Positions 8,286-17,831 of a DNA stretch of 64,000 bases are shown here, piece after piece. Numbering within the stretch: the stretch's first letter is position 1; every line of letters starts with the position of its first letter. The stretch comes from Alphaproteobacteria bacterium (GTDB lineage: Bacteria > Pseudomonadota > Alphaproteobacteria > RF32 > CAG-239): contig JAQWBS010000001.1 in NCBI GenBank assembly GCA_028706255.1, positions 135,411-199,410 on the forward strand, in the 5' to 3' direction. The translations under genes were made by a program, and so were the position numbers. Under the pieces are notes generated by a model, which worked only from the letters and a program-made list of their open reading frames with translations, was not told the origin of the DNA and ran no database searches.

Positions 8286-9306
8286 AAAGTCTTGCCGCAG
8301 CTTGTGCAATATTCAAAAGCATCTGCCCAACAATCTCTTCAACAGGCATATTAGTTGTCTTACAATCTCTCTCACATTTATAAAGAAAATCAAAAGCTCC
8401 TAAGATGCGTTCTCTGGTCCAAAAAGAAACCTGCTTTTTGAAAGCATTTTCACGATAAAAAATAATTCTTGGCATCAAAGAAGACACTGCCTTATCAACG
8501 CTCAACCCAGAATCAACAGAGGCACGTGCATTTAACATTTTATCAAAATGATAATAAAGCGTTCTAATGAGAGAAATTGGTTCAACATTTTCGTTTAAAA
8601 GACGTTGATATGCTTTTTGAGATTTTTCAAAATCTCCACTTGCAACAAAATAACACACATCTTCAATGCTTGATGAAGACGTGTCACTAATGATTGCTAA
8701 AACATCCTCAACACCCACATTTCGACGTTCCCCAATATAAGTGATAAGCTTATCAATTTCAGCTAAATTGCTCTTTCTGTCGTTCGAAAGACGAGCACAA
8801 AGCAATTGCAAAGCTTCATTGGTGATGGTTATTTTTTGATTGATAAAAGTTGTTCTTGCCGTAGCATAAATATCTTCATCTTTATCTTCATAACAAGGCA
8901 CACAAGCAAAAGATTCATCAGCTTCTGCTAACACAACTAGAGAAGATTTACGATTAAGGCTTTCAGAAGTAATAATCAGCAAATTATCAGCATTGCTTTC
9001 AGCAAAAAGTTTTTTCAAATGCTTGGTCAGATTATTATCACCATCTCGAATGATGACAACGCGACGCCCCCCCATGAGAGATTGAGCATTATATTCCCCA
9101 AAGAGCAACCCAACATCAGAATTAACATCACTCCCATTGAGATAAGTCACTTGAAAAGCATCATTCACATCTTGAACAACTGTCAAAGTAAATGCTCGCA
9201 AATGTTCGGCAATTAACCCTTCGTTTGCACCATAGATAACGACACAACGGATGTTTTTATCCGGCTGTTTTAAAAATTTATCAATTTGTGCTTGCCTAAA
9301 AATCAC
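8275..9306 (-). CDS. holA: DNA polymerase III delta subunit
   Basis: 343-residue clamp-loader subunit that opens the beta sliding clamp. It shows the HolA architecture: an N-terminal RecA-like domain with VVIYGANEGLIAEHLR in place of a true Walker A, then helical domains ending with a KCERDCKTT segment. The start is GTG at 9306, overlapping the lptE stop (GTGA), so the two are translationally coupled. Third gene of the leuS-lptE-holA operon. Confidence 0.9.
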   Translation of the reverse strand: MIFRQAQIDKFLKQPDKNIRCVVIYGANEGLIAEHLRAFTLTVVQDVNDAFQVTYLNGSDVNSDVGLLFGEYNAQSLMGGRRVVIIRDGDNNLTKHLKKLFAESNADNLLIITSESLNRKSSLVVLAEADESFACVPCYEDKDEDIYATARTTFINQKITITNEALQLLCARLSNDRKSNLAEIDKLITYIGERRNVGVEDVLAIISDTSSSSIEDVCYFVASGDFEKSQKAYQRLLNENVEPISLIRTLYYHFDKMLNARASVDSGLSVDKAVSSLMPRIIFYRENAFKKQVSFWTRERILGAFDFLYKCERDCKTTNMPVEEIVGQMLLNIAQAAARLSRQ

Positions 9307-9845
9307 TCTTCTTTATCCATTACAAGTTTGCTGTGGAAATATGCTCCAAGACGCAAAGAAATGTCATTAGAGATAATGTGTGCAGCATCTGTTTCAGCTT
9401 TTTTCTGTGCCATTGTGGTTGAATATGGATTCGCCATAATATCATAGCTCACATAAGCCACACTATCCCCTCTAACCAACTCTTCTCCCGAGCGGTCTGT
9501 CATATAATAAACAACCTTATATCTTGCGCGTTCACGAGAAGCAGTGATATCCTTACGCAACGCTTGTCTATCAATTTGCACCTCATCAGAAAGAACATAA
9601 AGCTTATAGGCATAATTTCCATTAACGCCTGCTGGAACAATAATATCAATTAAATCATTACGAAGCTTTTGCCCAAAACGACCTGAGATGGATTCGATTT
9701 TAATTTTTTCCATTTCTCCATTAATGGAAATATCAAATTCATTGCCAAAATACCACTTTTTTGCAGTTTTCTTCTCCACATAAAGAGGCTCAAACCCACA
9801 AGCGGTGATAAAAGAAACAAGAACTAAAATCAAAACCTTTTTCAT
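9303..9845 (-). CDS. lptE: LPS-assembly lipoprotein LptE
   Basis: 180-residue outer-membrane lipoprotein that plugs LptD during lipopolysaccharide export. A signal peptide of about 15 residues ends in the lipobox ITAC, followed by GFEPLY, the characteristic LptE start of the mature protein. Context between leuS and holA is the standard alphaproteobacterial one. Unusually, 419 bases of hairpin repeats separate it from leuS. Confidence 0.88.
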   Translation of the reverse strand: MKKVLILVLVSFITACGFEPLYVEKKTAKKWYFGNEFDISINGEMEKIKIESISGRFGQKLRNDLIDIIVPAGVNGNYAYKLYVLSDEVQIDRQALRKDITASRERARYKVVYYMTDRSGEELVRGDSVAYVSYDIMANPYSTTMAQKKAETDAAHIISNDISLRLGAYFHSKLVMDKEE

Positions 9846-9884
9846 ATATTTTTCCCAGAGTTTAGGTTTATAGCATTAAAAAAA

Positions 9885-10029
9885 CTTTCAGGTCATAGAC
9901 CATTATCTTCGATAACTAATGTTTGGAGAATGAGAGAGATAATAAGAAATGAGGAAATAATTTTTTGAGTGTACACTTAGTACATGATAAAAATTATTGT
10001 CTGAAATTTCTGTATTAGCTCTCCATTAT
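9885..10029. repeat. Hairpin repeat array, unit A
   Basis: 145 bases nearly identical to 10113-10257 (offset 228). From about 9926 it folds into one long imperfect hairpin: GAGAG pairs with CTCTC, AGAAAT with ATTTCT, AATAATTTTT with AAAAATTATT, around a TGTAC-rich tip. It ends in CCATTAT. The first 40 bases (9885-9907) duplicate the right end of the next unit. No reading frame. Confidence 0.85.
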
Positions 10030-10045
10030 CTCTTTTCGAAACTTT

Positions 10046-10133
10046 GAAGAATGAGACTAGGACGAAGAAAGTTTTTGACGACGTGTAGACCTAAACTACA
10101 CGAGGAAAAAAATTTTCAAGTCATAGACCATTA
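10046..10133. repeat. Hairpin repeat array, middle unit
   Basis: 88 bases of the same design but different sequence: starts GAAGAATGAGA, has a GTGTAG...CTACAC tip at 10083-10101, complementary flanks (GTTTTT against AAAAAA-tract), and ends CCATTA. Confidence 0.7.
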
Positions 10134-10257
10134 CCCTCCATAGCAAATGTTTGAAGAATGAGAGGAATAATAAGAAATGAGGAAAGAATTTTTTGAGTGT
10201 ACACCTAGTACATGATAAAAATTCTTATCTGAAGTTTCTGTATTAGTCCTCCATTAT
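10113..10257. repeat. Hairpin repeat array, unit A'
   Basis: Second copy of the 145-base unit, differing at scattered positions from 9885-10029 while keeping the arms paired. Ends 8 bases before the leuS stop. In the minus-strand transcript these hairpins would lie between leuS and lptE. Confidence 0.85.
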
Positions 10258-10264
10258 ACAAACA

Positions 10265-12745
10265 TTATAGAACGATGTTGACAATCTTATTCGGCACCAC
10301 AATAACTTTCTTGAGTGTCTGACCATCTGTTTGTCTTTTTACATTTTCTAATGCAAAAGCTAGTTTTTCAACATCTTCTTTTGGAGCATCTTTCGGTGCT
10401 TCAAATGTGCCACGCATTTTACCGTTGATTTGAACTGCGATTGTTACTGTGTCATCTTCGGCTAATTTTGCATCACCCTTTGGCCAAGTTTCGGTAACCA
10501 CTGATGTGTTATAACCCAATCTTGCCCACATTTCCTCTGCAAGGTGTGGCGTGAATGGAGACATCAATTTGAGAAGCGTTGCATAAAGCTCTGCCGGAAT
10601 TTGTTTCAAAGAAGAAAGATAATTCACATAAGTCATAAAGGAAGAAACCGCTGTGTTAAATTTCATTTGATCAATACGTTCTGTCACTTCTAAAATGCAC
10701 TTATGCATCGCACGCAAATCGTTTGCAGATGGTTCAAGTTTGAAAACTTTTTTGAACAAAGCGTAAACCTTACCAACAAAGCGATAGCAACCATTTAAGC
10801 TTTCATCATTCCAGTCAACCACTTGTTCGAATGGACCCATAAACATTTCATAAAGACGGAAGCTATCTGCCCCATAATTTTCAATAATGTCATCAGGATT
10901 AATCACATTGCCACGAGATTTAGACATTTTCTCGCCATTCGTTCCCAAAATCATACCATGAGAAGTTCTTTTCTTATATGGCTCTTTTGTCCCAACATAA
11001 CCGCAGTCATAAAGAAACTTATGCCAAAATCTTGAATAGAGCAAGTGAAGCGTGGTGTGTTCCATCCCGCCATTATACCAATCTACATTCATCCAATAAT
11101 CCAACGCTTCTTTTGAAGCAAAGGCTTTGTCATTTTTAGGGTCTGTATAACGCAAGAAATACCAAGAAGAGCCTGCCCAACCTGGCATTGTGTCTGTTTC
11201 ACGACGTGCATGTTTGTGACCACATTTTGGACAAGTTGTGTAAAGCCAATCTTCAACTTTAGCCAAAGGAGATTCGCCCTCGTCACTTGGAAGATAATCT
11301 TGAACCTCAGGTAAAACCAAAGGTAAATCTTCTTCTTTCAAAGGCACCCAACCACAAGTTGGACAATTCACCATTGGAATTGGTTCACCCCAATATCTTT
11401 GACGAGAGAAAACCCAGTCACGAAGTTTGAAGTTTATTTTTGCTTTTCCAAACCCTTTTTCTTCTGCAAATTTTGTTGCGGCAGCCATGCCTTCTTCTTT
11501 ATTCATCCCATTTAAGAAACCAGAGTTGACATGAGCACCTTCGCCTTCATGAGCTTCTTTAGAAATATCGCCACCTTCCAAAACTTGGATAATTGGCAAA
11601 TCAAATTTTTTCGCAAAGTCATAATCTCTTTGGTCGTGTGCCGGAACGGCCATAATTGCGCCTGTGCCATAACCCATTAAAACATAGTCAGAAATAAACA
11701 CAGGGATAAGTTCACCATTATATGGGTTTTTAGCTTTCACGCCTTTGAGTTCAACCCCTGTTTTTTCTTCACTAATTGTTCTATCCAAATCAGACTTATT
11801 TTTTGATTCGGCAACATATGCTTCAACATCAGCCTTGTTTGCAAACTTATTCAACAACTCCGTCACATATTCATGTTCAGGAGCAAGCACCATATAAGTT
11901 ACCCCAAAAGCAGTGTCTGGACGAGTGGTGAAAACGGTCATTTTTTTGCCATCAAGTTCATTGCCTTTTTCATCGACCAAAGCGAAATCAAGTTCAGCCC
12001 CTTCAGAGCGACCAATCCAGTTGATTTGTTGAGATTTAACACGATCAATAAAGTCTAAATCTGCCAAGTCATCAATCAAACGGTCTGCATATTTTGTGAT
12101 TGCGAACATCCATTGTTCTTTTTCTTTCTTAACAACTTCGCCACCGCAACGTTCACAATGGTTTCCATTAACCACTTCTTCATTTGCCAAACCAATTTTG
12201 CAACTTGGACACCAGTTGATTGAGATTTTGTCTTTATAAGCCAAGCCTTTTTCGAAAAACTTGATGAACATCCATTGTGTCCATTTGTAATATTCAGGAG
12301 AAGACGTATCAATACATCTGTCCCAGTCAAAAGAAAAACCAATAGATTTCAACTGACGTGTATAATTTTTGATATTTTCAGCTGTGGAAATTGCTGGGTG
12401 AATCCCTGTTTTAATCGCATAGTTTTCAGCAGGCAACCCAAAAGCATCAAAACCCATTGGATATAAAACATTAAAGCCCTGCATCCGTTTTTTACGTGCA
12501 ACAACATCCAAAGCTGTGTAAGAGCGAGGGTGACCAACGTGAAGCCCTTGACCAGAAGGATATGGGAACTCAACCATTGCATAAAATTTTTCTTTATCAT
12601 GGTCAATTTCAACTTTATACGTTTTTTCATCTTCCCAAATTTTCTGCCATTTTTTTTCAATAGCATGGAAGTTATATCTTTCTTCATCCGCCCAATCTTT
12701 TTGCCACGCTTCCCACGTTGCTTTTCCGTTATATCTCGCAGTCAT
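10265..12745 (-). CDS. leuS: Leucyl-tRNA synthetase
   Basis: About 826-residue class Ia enzyme that charges tRNA-Leu. HIGH motif as PSGQGLHVGHPRSY near residue 70, an editing CP1 domain with TTRPDTAFGVTY, two zinc-type cysteine clusters (CPSCKIG...CERCGG and CPTCGW), and KMSKS as GEKMSKSRGNV. The ATG at 12745 is preferred to a TTG one codon upstream because AAGGA lies 6 bases before it. An N-terminal segment of about 27 residues precedes the usual start (HAIEKKWQKIWED). Confidence 0.97.
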   Translation of the reverse strand: MTARYNGKATWEAWQKDWADEERYNFHAIEKKWQKIWEDEKTYKVEIDHDKEKFYAMVEFPYPSGQGLHVGHPRSYTALDVVARKKRMQGFNVLYPMGFDAFGLPAENYAIKTGIHPAISTAENIKNYTRQLKSIGFSFDWDRCIDTSSPEYYKWTQWMFIKFFEKGLAYKDKISINWCPSCKIGLANEEVVNGNHCERCGGEVVKKEKEQWMFAITKYADRLIDDLADLDFIDRVKSQQINWIGRSEGAELDFALVDEKGNELDGKKMTVFTTRPDTAFGVTYMVLAPEHEYVTELLNKFANKADVEAYVAESKNKSDLDRTISEEKTGVELKGVKAKNPYNGELIPVFISDYVLMGYGTGAIMAVPAHDQRDYDFAKKFDLPIIQVLEGGDISKEAHEGEGAHVNSGFLNGMNKEEGMAAATKFAEEKGFGKAKINFKLRDWVFSRQRYWGEPIPMVNCPTCGWVPLKEEDLPLVLPEVQDYLPSDEGESPLAKVEDWLYTTCPKCGHKHARRETDTMPGWAGSSWYFLRYTDPKNDKAFASKEALDYWMNVDWYNGGMEHTTLHLLYSRFWHKFLYDCGYVGTKEPYKKRTSHGMILGTNGEKMSKSRGNVINPDDIIENYGADSFRLYEMFMGPFEQVVDWNDESLNGCYRFVGKVYALFKKVFKLEPSANDLRAMHKCILEVTERIDQMKFNTAVSSFMTYVNYLSSLKQIPAELYATLLKLMSPFTPHLAEEMWARLGYNTSVVTETWPKGDAKLAEDDTVTIAVQINGKMRGTFEAPKDAPKEDVEKLAFALENVKRQTDGQTLKKVIVVPNKIVNIVL

Positions 12746-12893
12746 CAATCAATCCTTAAATATATTTTAAACGTTACCGACAAATTTATCACAACTTCTC
12801 TAAAAAACAAGAGTCTTAAAGACATTTTCCAACTTGAATTTTGCATAACTTTGGTGATAAAATGAGCCAAACTGATAATATGGGAAAAAATTG

Positions 12894-14180
12894 ATGTCCG
12901 AAATGCGTAAAACTGCAATAAAATCACTCCAAGACATTCTTGAAAACAAACTCTTTTTAAGTGAAGTTAAGGAAAACTTTGGCGAAGACAAAGCTTTTTT
13001 AAATATGCTCCTCCTCACCGCTCTCCGTCACTATGTTTTTTTGAAGAAAACCTTAAAGAACTATGTTAAGAAAAAGATTCCAGAAAAAAATGCGATTGCT
13101 GAATACGCCCTCGTTTTGGCAATGACTGAAATTTTATATCTCAAAACCCCTGAATATGCGACAATCAATAGTTATGTCGAAATTGTAAAAAAGAAAACCG
13201 ACAAGTTTTTAGGCGGGTTTATCAATGCCGTTCTAAGAAAAATTTGTGCAGACAAAGAACAAATTTTAGCTTCCCACACAACAGGTTTTTTCTCAAAAGA
13301 ATTTTATGATATCTTGAAACAAGATTACACTCCGGAAGAAATCATCAAAATTGAAGAAGCTTCAATTAACGAAGCTCCCCTTGATTTAACGGTTAAGGAA
13401 CAACCTAAACTCTGGGCAGGAAAACTTGGTGGCACACTGCTTGCTAATGGCACAATCCGCTTACCAAACCAAGGGGCGATTACAGAACTTGAAGGCTATG
13501 CAACAGGCGACTGGTGGGTTCAAGATATGGCAGCTTCTCTTGCTGCACAAGTTTTAGGAAACATTGAAGGAAGAAAAGTTTTAGACCTCTGCTCCGCCCC
13601 TGGGGGCAAAGCCGCTCAACTCATCAGCAAAGGAGCGGAAGTTAGTTGCTTAGATGTTGCTGACAATCGTGTTGAAACATTGAGAGAGAATCTCTATCGC
13701 CTGAAAATGAATCCTGAAGAAGTCATCTGCACCGATGGCATTAGATTTTTAAAACATAGCGACCAAGAAACTTTCGATGCCATTTTGCTTGACGCTCCCT
13801 GCTCAGCAACAGGAACGATTCGCCGACACCCAGAAGTGTCTCTCATCAAAGACATGGAAGACATTAAACTTCAAGAAAAACTCCAACGTGCCTTTTTAAA
13901 ATATATCGGCAATGCTTTGAAAAAGAATGGTATCGTCGTTTATTGCACTTGCTCTATCAGCAAATTTGAAGGCGAAAAACAAATCAATAACTTCTTGAAA
14001 GAAAATAAAAATTTCAAAATTATTCCCATTAAAGAAAAAGAAATAAATATATATGATAATGAAGGAAAATTGAAAGAATTAATAACGAAAGAAGGATTCA
14101 TCAGAACATTGCCATATCATCTTGAAACCCTCGGAGGTATGGATTCTTTTTTCATCGCAAAACTACAAAAGGTTGGATAA
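12894..14180 (+). CDS. rsmB: 16S rRNA m5C967 methyltransferase RsmB
   Basis: About 428 residues: an N-terminal NusB-like RNA-binding domain (about 1-135) and a C-terminal Rossmann methyltransferase. SAM motif VLDLCSAPGGKAAQL, the DAPCSATGTIRRHPE catalytic motif and a second cysteine in YCTCSISKFEGE are all present. ATG at 12894 is preferred to the TTG one codon earlier. Transcribed divergently from leuS. The next gene begins immediately after the stop. Confidence 0.93.
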   Translation: MSEMRKTAIKSLQDILENKLFLSEVKENFGEDKAFLNMLLLTALRHYVFLKKTLKNYVKKKIPEKNAIAEYALVLAMTEILYLKTPEYATINSYVEIVKKKTDKFLGGFINAVLRKICADKEQILASHTTGFFSKEFYDILKQDYTPEEIIKIEEASINEAPLDLTVKEQPKLWAGKLGGTLLANGTIRLPNQGAITELEGYATGDWWVQDMAASLAAQVLGNIEGRKVLDLCSAPGGKAAQLISKGAEVSCLDVADNRVETLRENLYRLKMNPEEVICTDGIRFLKHSDQETFDAILLDAPCSATGTIRRHPEVSLIKDMEDIKLQEKLQRAFLKYIGNALKKNGIVVYCTCSISKFEGEKQINNFLKENKNFKIIPIKEKEINIYDNEGKLKELITKEGFIRTLPYHLETLGGMDSFFIAKLQKVG

Positions 14181-15305
14181 ATGTTTTTCAAGAAAAAGAA
14201 AACACAAGAAGAAAAAATTGAGGAAATTGTCAACTTAGAAGACAATCTTGAAACAGAAATTGTAGAACCAATTTCCGATGAAATGCTTGAAGAAGAAATC
14301 ATCCTTGAAGAAGTAACAGAAAAAACTTCTGAAGAAGCTTCCACGCTTATTCAAGAACCTACATACATTGAAGAGGAAATTGAAGAAGAATTTAACGAAG
14401 AAACAGTCAAAGACCAAGCAATCTATATTCTTGGTGACAATGCTTTAGCTTGTTTCCTTGCGATGAAGTTTACAAAAGCAGGTGAAAAAGTAGTGCTTAT
14501 CACTAATAAAGAAAAAGCTTCAACTTTGAGCAATAACGGCATCACGATTATTGAAAATCATAGCTTGCAAAAAAATCATTATAAATTTGCAACAACTTTT
14601 TGGCTAAAAGAAACACCGAAAATGTTGCTCATCACCTCTGATGCCATCAAGCTTAATGCTTCTTTGACAGCCATTTCAAGAAAAAAAATCGTGAACACGC
14701 CTGTTTTGCTTTTTACCCCAATTAAAAACCCACTTTATATCAAAAACATTCTTGAAAACGATATTTATCGTGCTTTTTTTGACGGCTATTTACTCAATCA
14801 ATCTGACCAAATCATCCTCTTTGGCAGAAGTCCAAGTGTTACTTTCTCACCCAAAGGGAGAAAGAAAAAACAAAGTAGCCTGATTACAGCTTGTTTTAAC
14901 AAAGCTGACCTCACGTTGAAAACTGAAAAAGATGAAGAGAAAGCTTTTTGGGACTATTTCAGCGTTTACACTGCTTGTTCTTTGGTTTCAGCTGCATATA
15001 ACAAAAACATTTTTGATGTTATCAAAGATAAAGATAAAAGAGAAAGACTCATTCCATTGATTATGGAAATTTGCAAACTGGCAAAACATGACGGGGTTGA
15101 CTTAAACAGCGATGAAATTTTGAAGAAAATTTACAATACACCTCTAAGCTATCCTTATCCACTCCAAGTGGAAATTGCCAAAGGAAAAGCTGGAGACTTT
15201 GACCTCATAAGCTCAAATTTGATTAATATTTCTCGTAAGAATAAATGCAAAATCGATGAATTAGACGCGCTCCTCAAAAAAATATATAATATAATTATGG
15301 CATAA
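14181..15305 (+). CDS. Divergent ketopantoate-reductase-like protein with acidic N-terminal extension
   Basis: 374 residues. The first 75 are very rich in Glu, with a basic MFFKKKKT start; they look disordered. From about residue 80 a Rossmann-type stretch (IYILGDNALACFLAMKFTKA, then VVLITN) begins, followed by NGITII and MLLITSDAIK, in the order of ApbA/PanE reductases. The C-terminus (PYPLQVEIAKGKAGDFD...IDELDALL) matches the family's helical domain, which carries substrate-binding residues. The glycine-rich loop is altered (GDNALA), so NADPH binding is doubtful. Function unknown; the call rests on pattern alone. Starts directly after rsmB. Confidence 0.5.
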   Translation: MFFKKKKTQEEKIEEIVNLEDNLETEIVEPISDEMLEEEIILEEVTEKTSEEASTLIQEPTYIEEEIEEEFNEETVKDQAIYILGDNALACFLAMKFTKAGEKVVLITNKEKASTLSNNGITIIENHSLQKNHYKFATTFWLKETPKMLLITSDAIKLNASLTAISRKKIVNTPVLLFTPIKNPLYIKNILENDIYRAFFDGYLLNQSDQIILFGRSPSVTFSPKGRKKKQSSLITACFNKADLTLKTEKDEEKAFWDYFSVYTACSLVSAAYNKNIFDVIKDKDKRERLIPLIMEICKLAKHDGVDLNSDEILKKIYNTPLSYPYPLQVEIAKGKAGDFDLISSNLINISRKNKCKIDELDALLKKIYNIIMA

Positions 15306-15319
15306 ATCATGCTTATATG

Positions 15320-15348
15320 TTGAAGAAATGCGATAAACATAATATACA
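15320..15348 (+). promoter_or_regulatory. Putative promoter before the MraY-like gene
   Basis: TTGAAG (15320-15325) and TATACA (15343-15348) with a 17-base spacer, 38 bases before the ATG; AAGGA provides the ribosome binding site. Confidence 0.45.
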
Positions 15349-15385
15349 TATAAGACATTAAACAGATTTATAAGGATATAAAATT

Positions 15386-16456
15386 ATGGATATGCAAGGA
15401 ATCATGCTCCTCTCAACTTTTGTATTATCTCTAATCGCCAGTTTTTACTTTTTGCTCTTTATCAATGCTAAAATCAGCAATCAGCATCTTGCAAAGAAAA
15501 GTATTTTTGCCTTTATTGGCGTCTATCTTGTTACCTTCATAGCCTTTACTGCTCTTTATTTTGGAATCTATACCCCCACAGACTTTCTTCATAATCTGCA
15601 ATATGAAAGTTTAGCAATTGCCTTTGTTGGCGGAGCATTAATTTTCACCGTTTATAGTTTTCCTAAAACAGAAAAGTTCGGCTTTTTAGCTGTGTTATTA
15701 AGCTGTGCTGCTATATATTTCACCATTCCAGAAGATTTCAGAATTTTTGAAGAAAACATTCCTGCATGGGCAGATAAACTCTGCATCATTCTTGCCTTGT
15801 TCTATTTCTCAATGATTTACAAATATATTAATGTCATTGATGGGCTTCTTGTCTCTCAAAACGGAACGATTGGCATTGGTGTCGCAGCCCTAGCTCTCAT
15901 CTTTAGCATTCCGCTTCTTGGTGGATTCGGAGGAATTATTCTTGCGACCTCAATTCCACTGCTTTTCTTCAACAGATATCCTGCAAAAATTCAAATTTCC
16001 TCTGCTGGAGCAACCGCTTTTGCCTTTGTTCTTGGTTGGCTCTTATTGTTAATTGGGATGGAAACTTCCGTCAGTTGTAGCCTAATTCTTATCCTTTTCC
16101 CGCTTGTTGAAGCAACACAAGCCCTCCTAAAAAAAGCGACTTTTTTAGAAAAATATAAAGACATCAACGAGAACACTTTTTGCGCACAAACCAACATCAG
16201 AGGACTTTACCCAGACATCATCAGAGAGAATGTCACAAAAGTGATTATCCTTTGTGTTTTACTTGCGTGTTTCCAAATTTTTTCAACAAATCTTTATTCA
16301 ATCCCTGCCTTTGGTGTTGTGGCCGTTCTCTGGTTCTTAATGAAGATGAAAGACTGGGAAAGCAGCAATAAATCTCTGTCTGAAATAAACAAAGAAACAA
16401 TTGAGAGTCTTAAAGATAACATTGATGAAATAAAAAAATACATCAAAAAAGACTAA
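15386..16456 (+). CDS. MraY/WecA-like polytopic membrane protein with degenerate active site
   Basis: 356 residues with about ten membrane segments and a charged C-terminal tail that may form a coiled coil. KYINVIDGLLVSQNG and LLFFNRYPAKIQISSAGATAFAFVLGWLL follow the family pattern of polyprenyl-phosphate sugar-phosphate transferases (N-x-x-DG-DG; FN-PAK-x-MGDSGS-x-x-LG). The family's aspartate-bearing MGDSGS is replaced by ISSAGAT, and the N-terminal DD pair is not seen. It therefore probably lacks normal transferase activity, or uses other residues. Likely role: envelope-related, unproven. It precedes a TPR protein. Confidence 0.6.
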   Translation: MDMQGIMLLSTFVLSLIASFYFLLFINAKISNQHLAKKSIFAFIGVYLVTFIAFTALYFGIYTPTDFLHNLQYESLAIAFVGGALIFTVYSFPKTEKFGFLAVLLSCAAIYFTIPEDFRIFEENIPAWADKLCIILALFYFSMIYKYINVIDGLLVSQNGTIGIGVAALALIFSIPLLGGFGGIILATSIPLLFFNRYPAKIQISSAGATAFAFVLGWLLLLIGMETSVSCSLILILFPLVEATQALLKKATFLEKYKDINENTFCAQTNIRGLYPDIIRENVTKVIILCVLLACFQIFSTNLYSIPAFGVVAVLWFLMKMKDWESSNKSLSEINKETIESLKDNIDEIKKYIKKD

Positions 16457-16474
16457 CCATATAAAGAAAAGAAA

Positions 16475-17830
16475 ATGACTTTTTTTGATTTCGTCAAAAA
16501 CATATTCCCAAATTCAAATCCGAAAAAAAACACGGATATGCCATTGTTTGCGCCAAAATTCAAAGTTTTAATTATCGAATTTTCAGACAATGTTGAGGGC
16601 AATAGTGGCGAGATTATCACTAGGATGATAAGAAACAAAGAAGGTCTTGAGGTCTACTATTTTGATGAACCTTTCAACAAAAACTTCTTAAGCCTCGATT
16701 CGAAAGAACTGTTTGATTGGATAGACCGTGGGCAAACTATCATCGACCGCACGGGGGCTGATGTGATTGTATGGGGCTTCAGAGAGGGCGACAAACTTCG
16801 TCTAAACTTCCAAAGCACCAACCAGTATGAAAGCAATCGTAAAATTTTCATCTCTTTAATGGATAGCCTTTACATTCCAGCAAGCAACATCAATGATGAA
16901 GTTCATTTTCCAACTTCTCTCATCGACCTCATTCACGGAGCAATCATCAGCACCGTTGAAGCAAAAGACAATGAACTCAAAATTTATCGTAAATATCTTT
17001 TAAGAAAAATCATTAACCGTTTAATTAATGATGATTCGGCGAAATCTCTTTCCATAGACTTTATGCCTTATTTGATGAATTTTCTTGGCATTATTTATCT
17101 GAGCTATGCCTTTGAAAATACGGATGATAAAGACTTTAAAATTATCAAAAATTTATTTGAAACAGGCATTAAACACCAAGACTTAATTACCAATCCAATT
17201 CACTTAGGCTGCATCTATTATCATTTGGGGCAACTTTATGATTGTGCCTCCAACAACATCAACAAACATCCCCTGATTTATTTCAAAGGGGCAATTGAAT
17301 ATTACATTCAGTCTCAAAAATATTTAAGTAAATACAATTATCCTTATGAATATGGTTCAGTTTGTTATCGCCTCTCCAGTCTTTATTTTAATTATTGGAA
17401 ACAAAAATCAGACCTTCAAGCACTTAGAGATGCTGTTTTCCAATTAAGAGAAGCTGAAAAAATATATACATATGCCCTCTTCCCTGAATTTTGGGCAAAT
17501 ATTCAAGAAAATCTTGGACATCTCTTGGCGATTCTTGGCAACTTGACCAATAGCAATGAAATTTCTGGACTAGCAATTGAGAGCTATAAAAACAAACAGA
17601 AAGTGATTACAGAAAAAAAATCTCCAATTTCTTGGGCTCAAACACAAAGTGAAATTGGTGACATATATTATCGCTTAGGAAAATCCAATCAAAATAAAGA
17701 GCTTTTTGAAGATGCCCTTGAATATTTCCATGATGCACTCTATATCTTTGAAAACGCCAAGATGGATAATGAAATTAAAAAACTCAGCGTGAACATTGCT
17801 AAAACGAGTCAAAACATAGGCACTTTCTAA
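16475..17830 (+). CDS. Tetratricopeptide-repeat protein
   Basis: 451 residues, no signal peptide. The first 150 residues form an alpha/beta-like region with VLIIEFSDN, ADVIVWGFREGDKLRLNF; this type of N-terminal region precedes TPR arrays in a group of alphaproteobacterial proteins of unknown function. From about 190 to the end there are helical pairs of TPR spacing (for example LGCIYYHLGQLYD, YGSVCYRLSSLYF, WANIQENLGHLLA, WAQTQSEIGDIYYRLG). Probably a protein-interaction scaffold. Begins 18 bases after the MraY-like gene. Confidence 0.75.
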   Translation: MTFFDFVKNIFPNSNPKKNTDMPLFAPKFKVLIIEFSDNVEGNSGEIITRMIRNKEGLEVYYFDEPFNKNFLSLDSKELFDWIDRGQTIIDRTGADVIVWGFREGDKLRLNFQSTNQYESNRKIFISLMDSLYIPASNINDEVHFPTSLIDLIHGAIISTVEAKDNELKIYRKYLLRKIINRLINDDSAKSLSIDFMPYLMNFLGIIYLSYAFENTDDKDFKIIKNLFETGIKHQDLITNPIHLGCIYYHLGQLYDCASNNINKHPLIYFKGAIEYYIQSQKYLSKYNYPYEYGSVCYRLSSLYFNYWKQKSDLQALRDAVFQLREAEKIYTYALFPEFWANIQENLGHLLAILGNLTNSNEISGLAIESYKNKQKVITEKKSPISWAQTQSEIGDIYYRLGKSNQNKELFEDALEYFHDALYIFENAKMDNEIKKLSVNIAKTSQNIGTF

Positions 17831-17831
17831 A

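Noticed and set aside
9846..10264. CRISPR array in the leuS-lptE gap
   Set aside because: Two long diverged copies without short regular repeats or unique spacers; the units are hairpins.
10823..12687. Several frames inside leuS on both strands
   Set aside because: leuS is full length with all motifs; these are shadows.
12749..12890. Divergent promoters between leuS and rsmB
   Set aside because: Only weak -10-like and -35-like hexamers with poor spacing; not enough to list.
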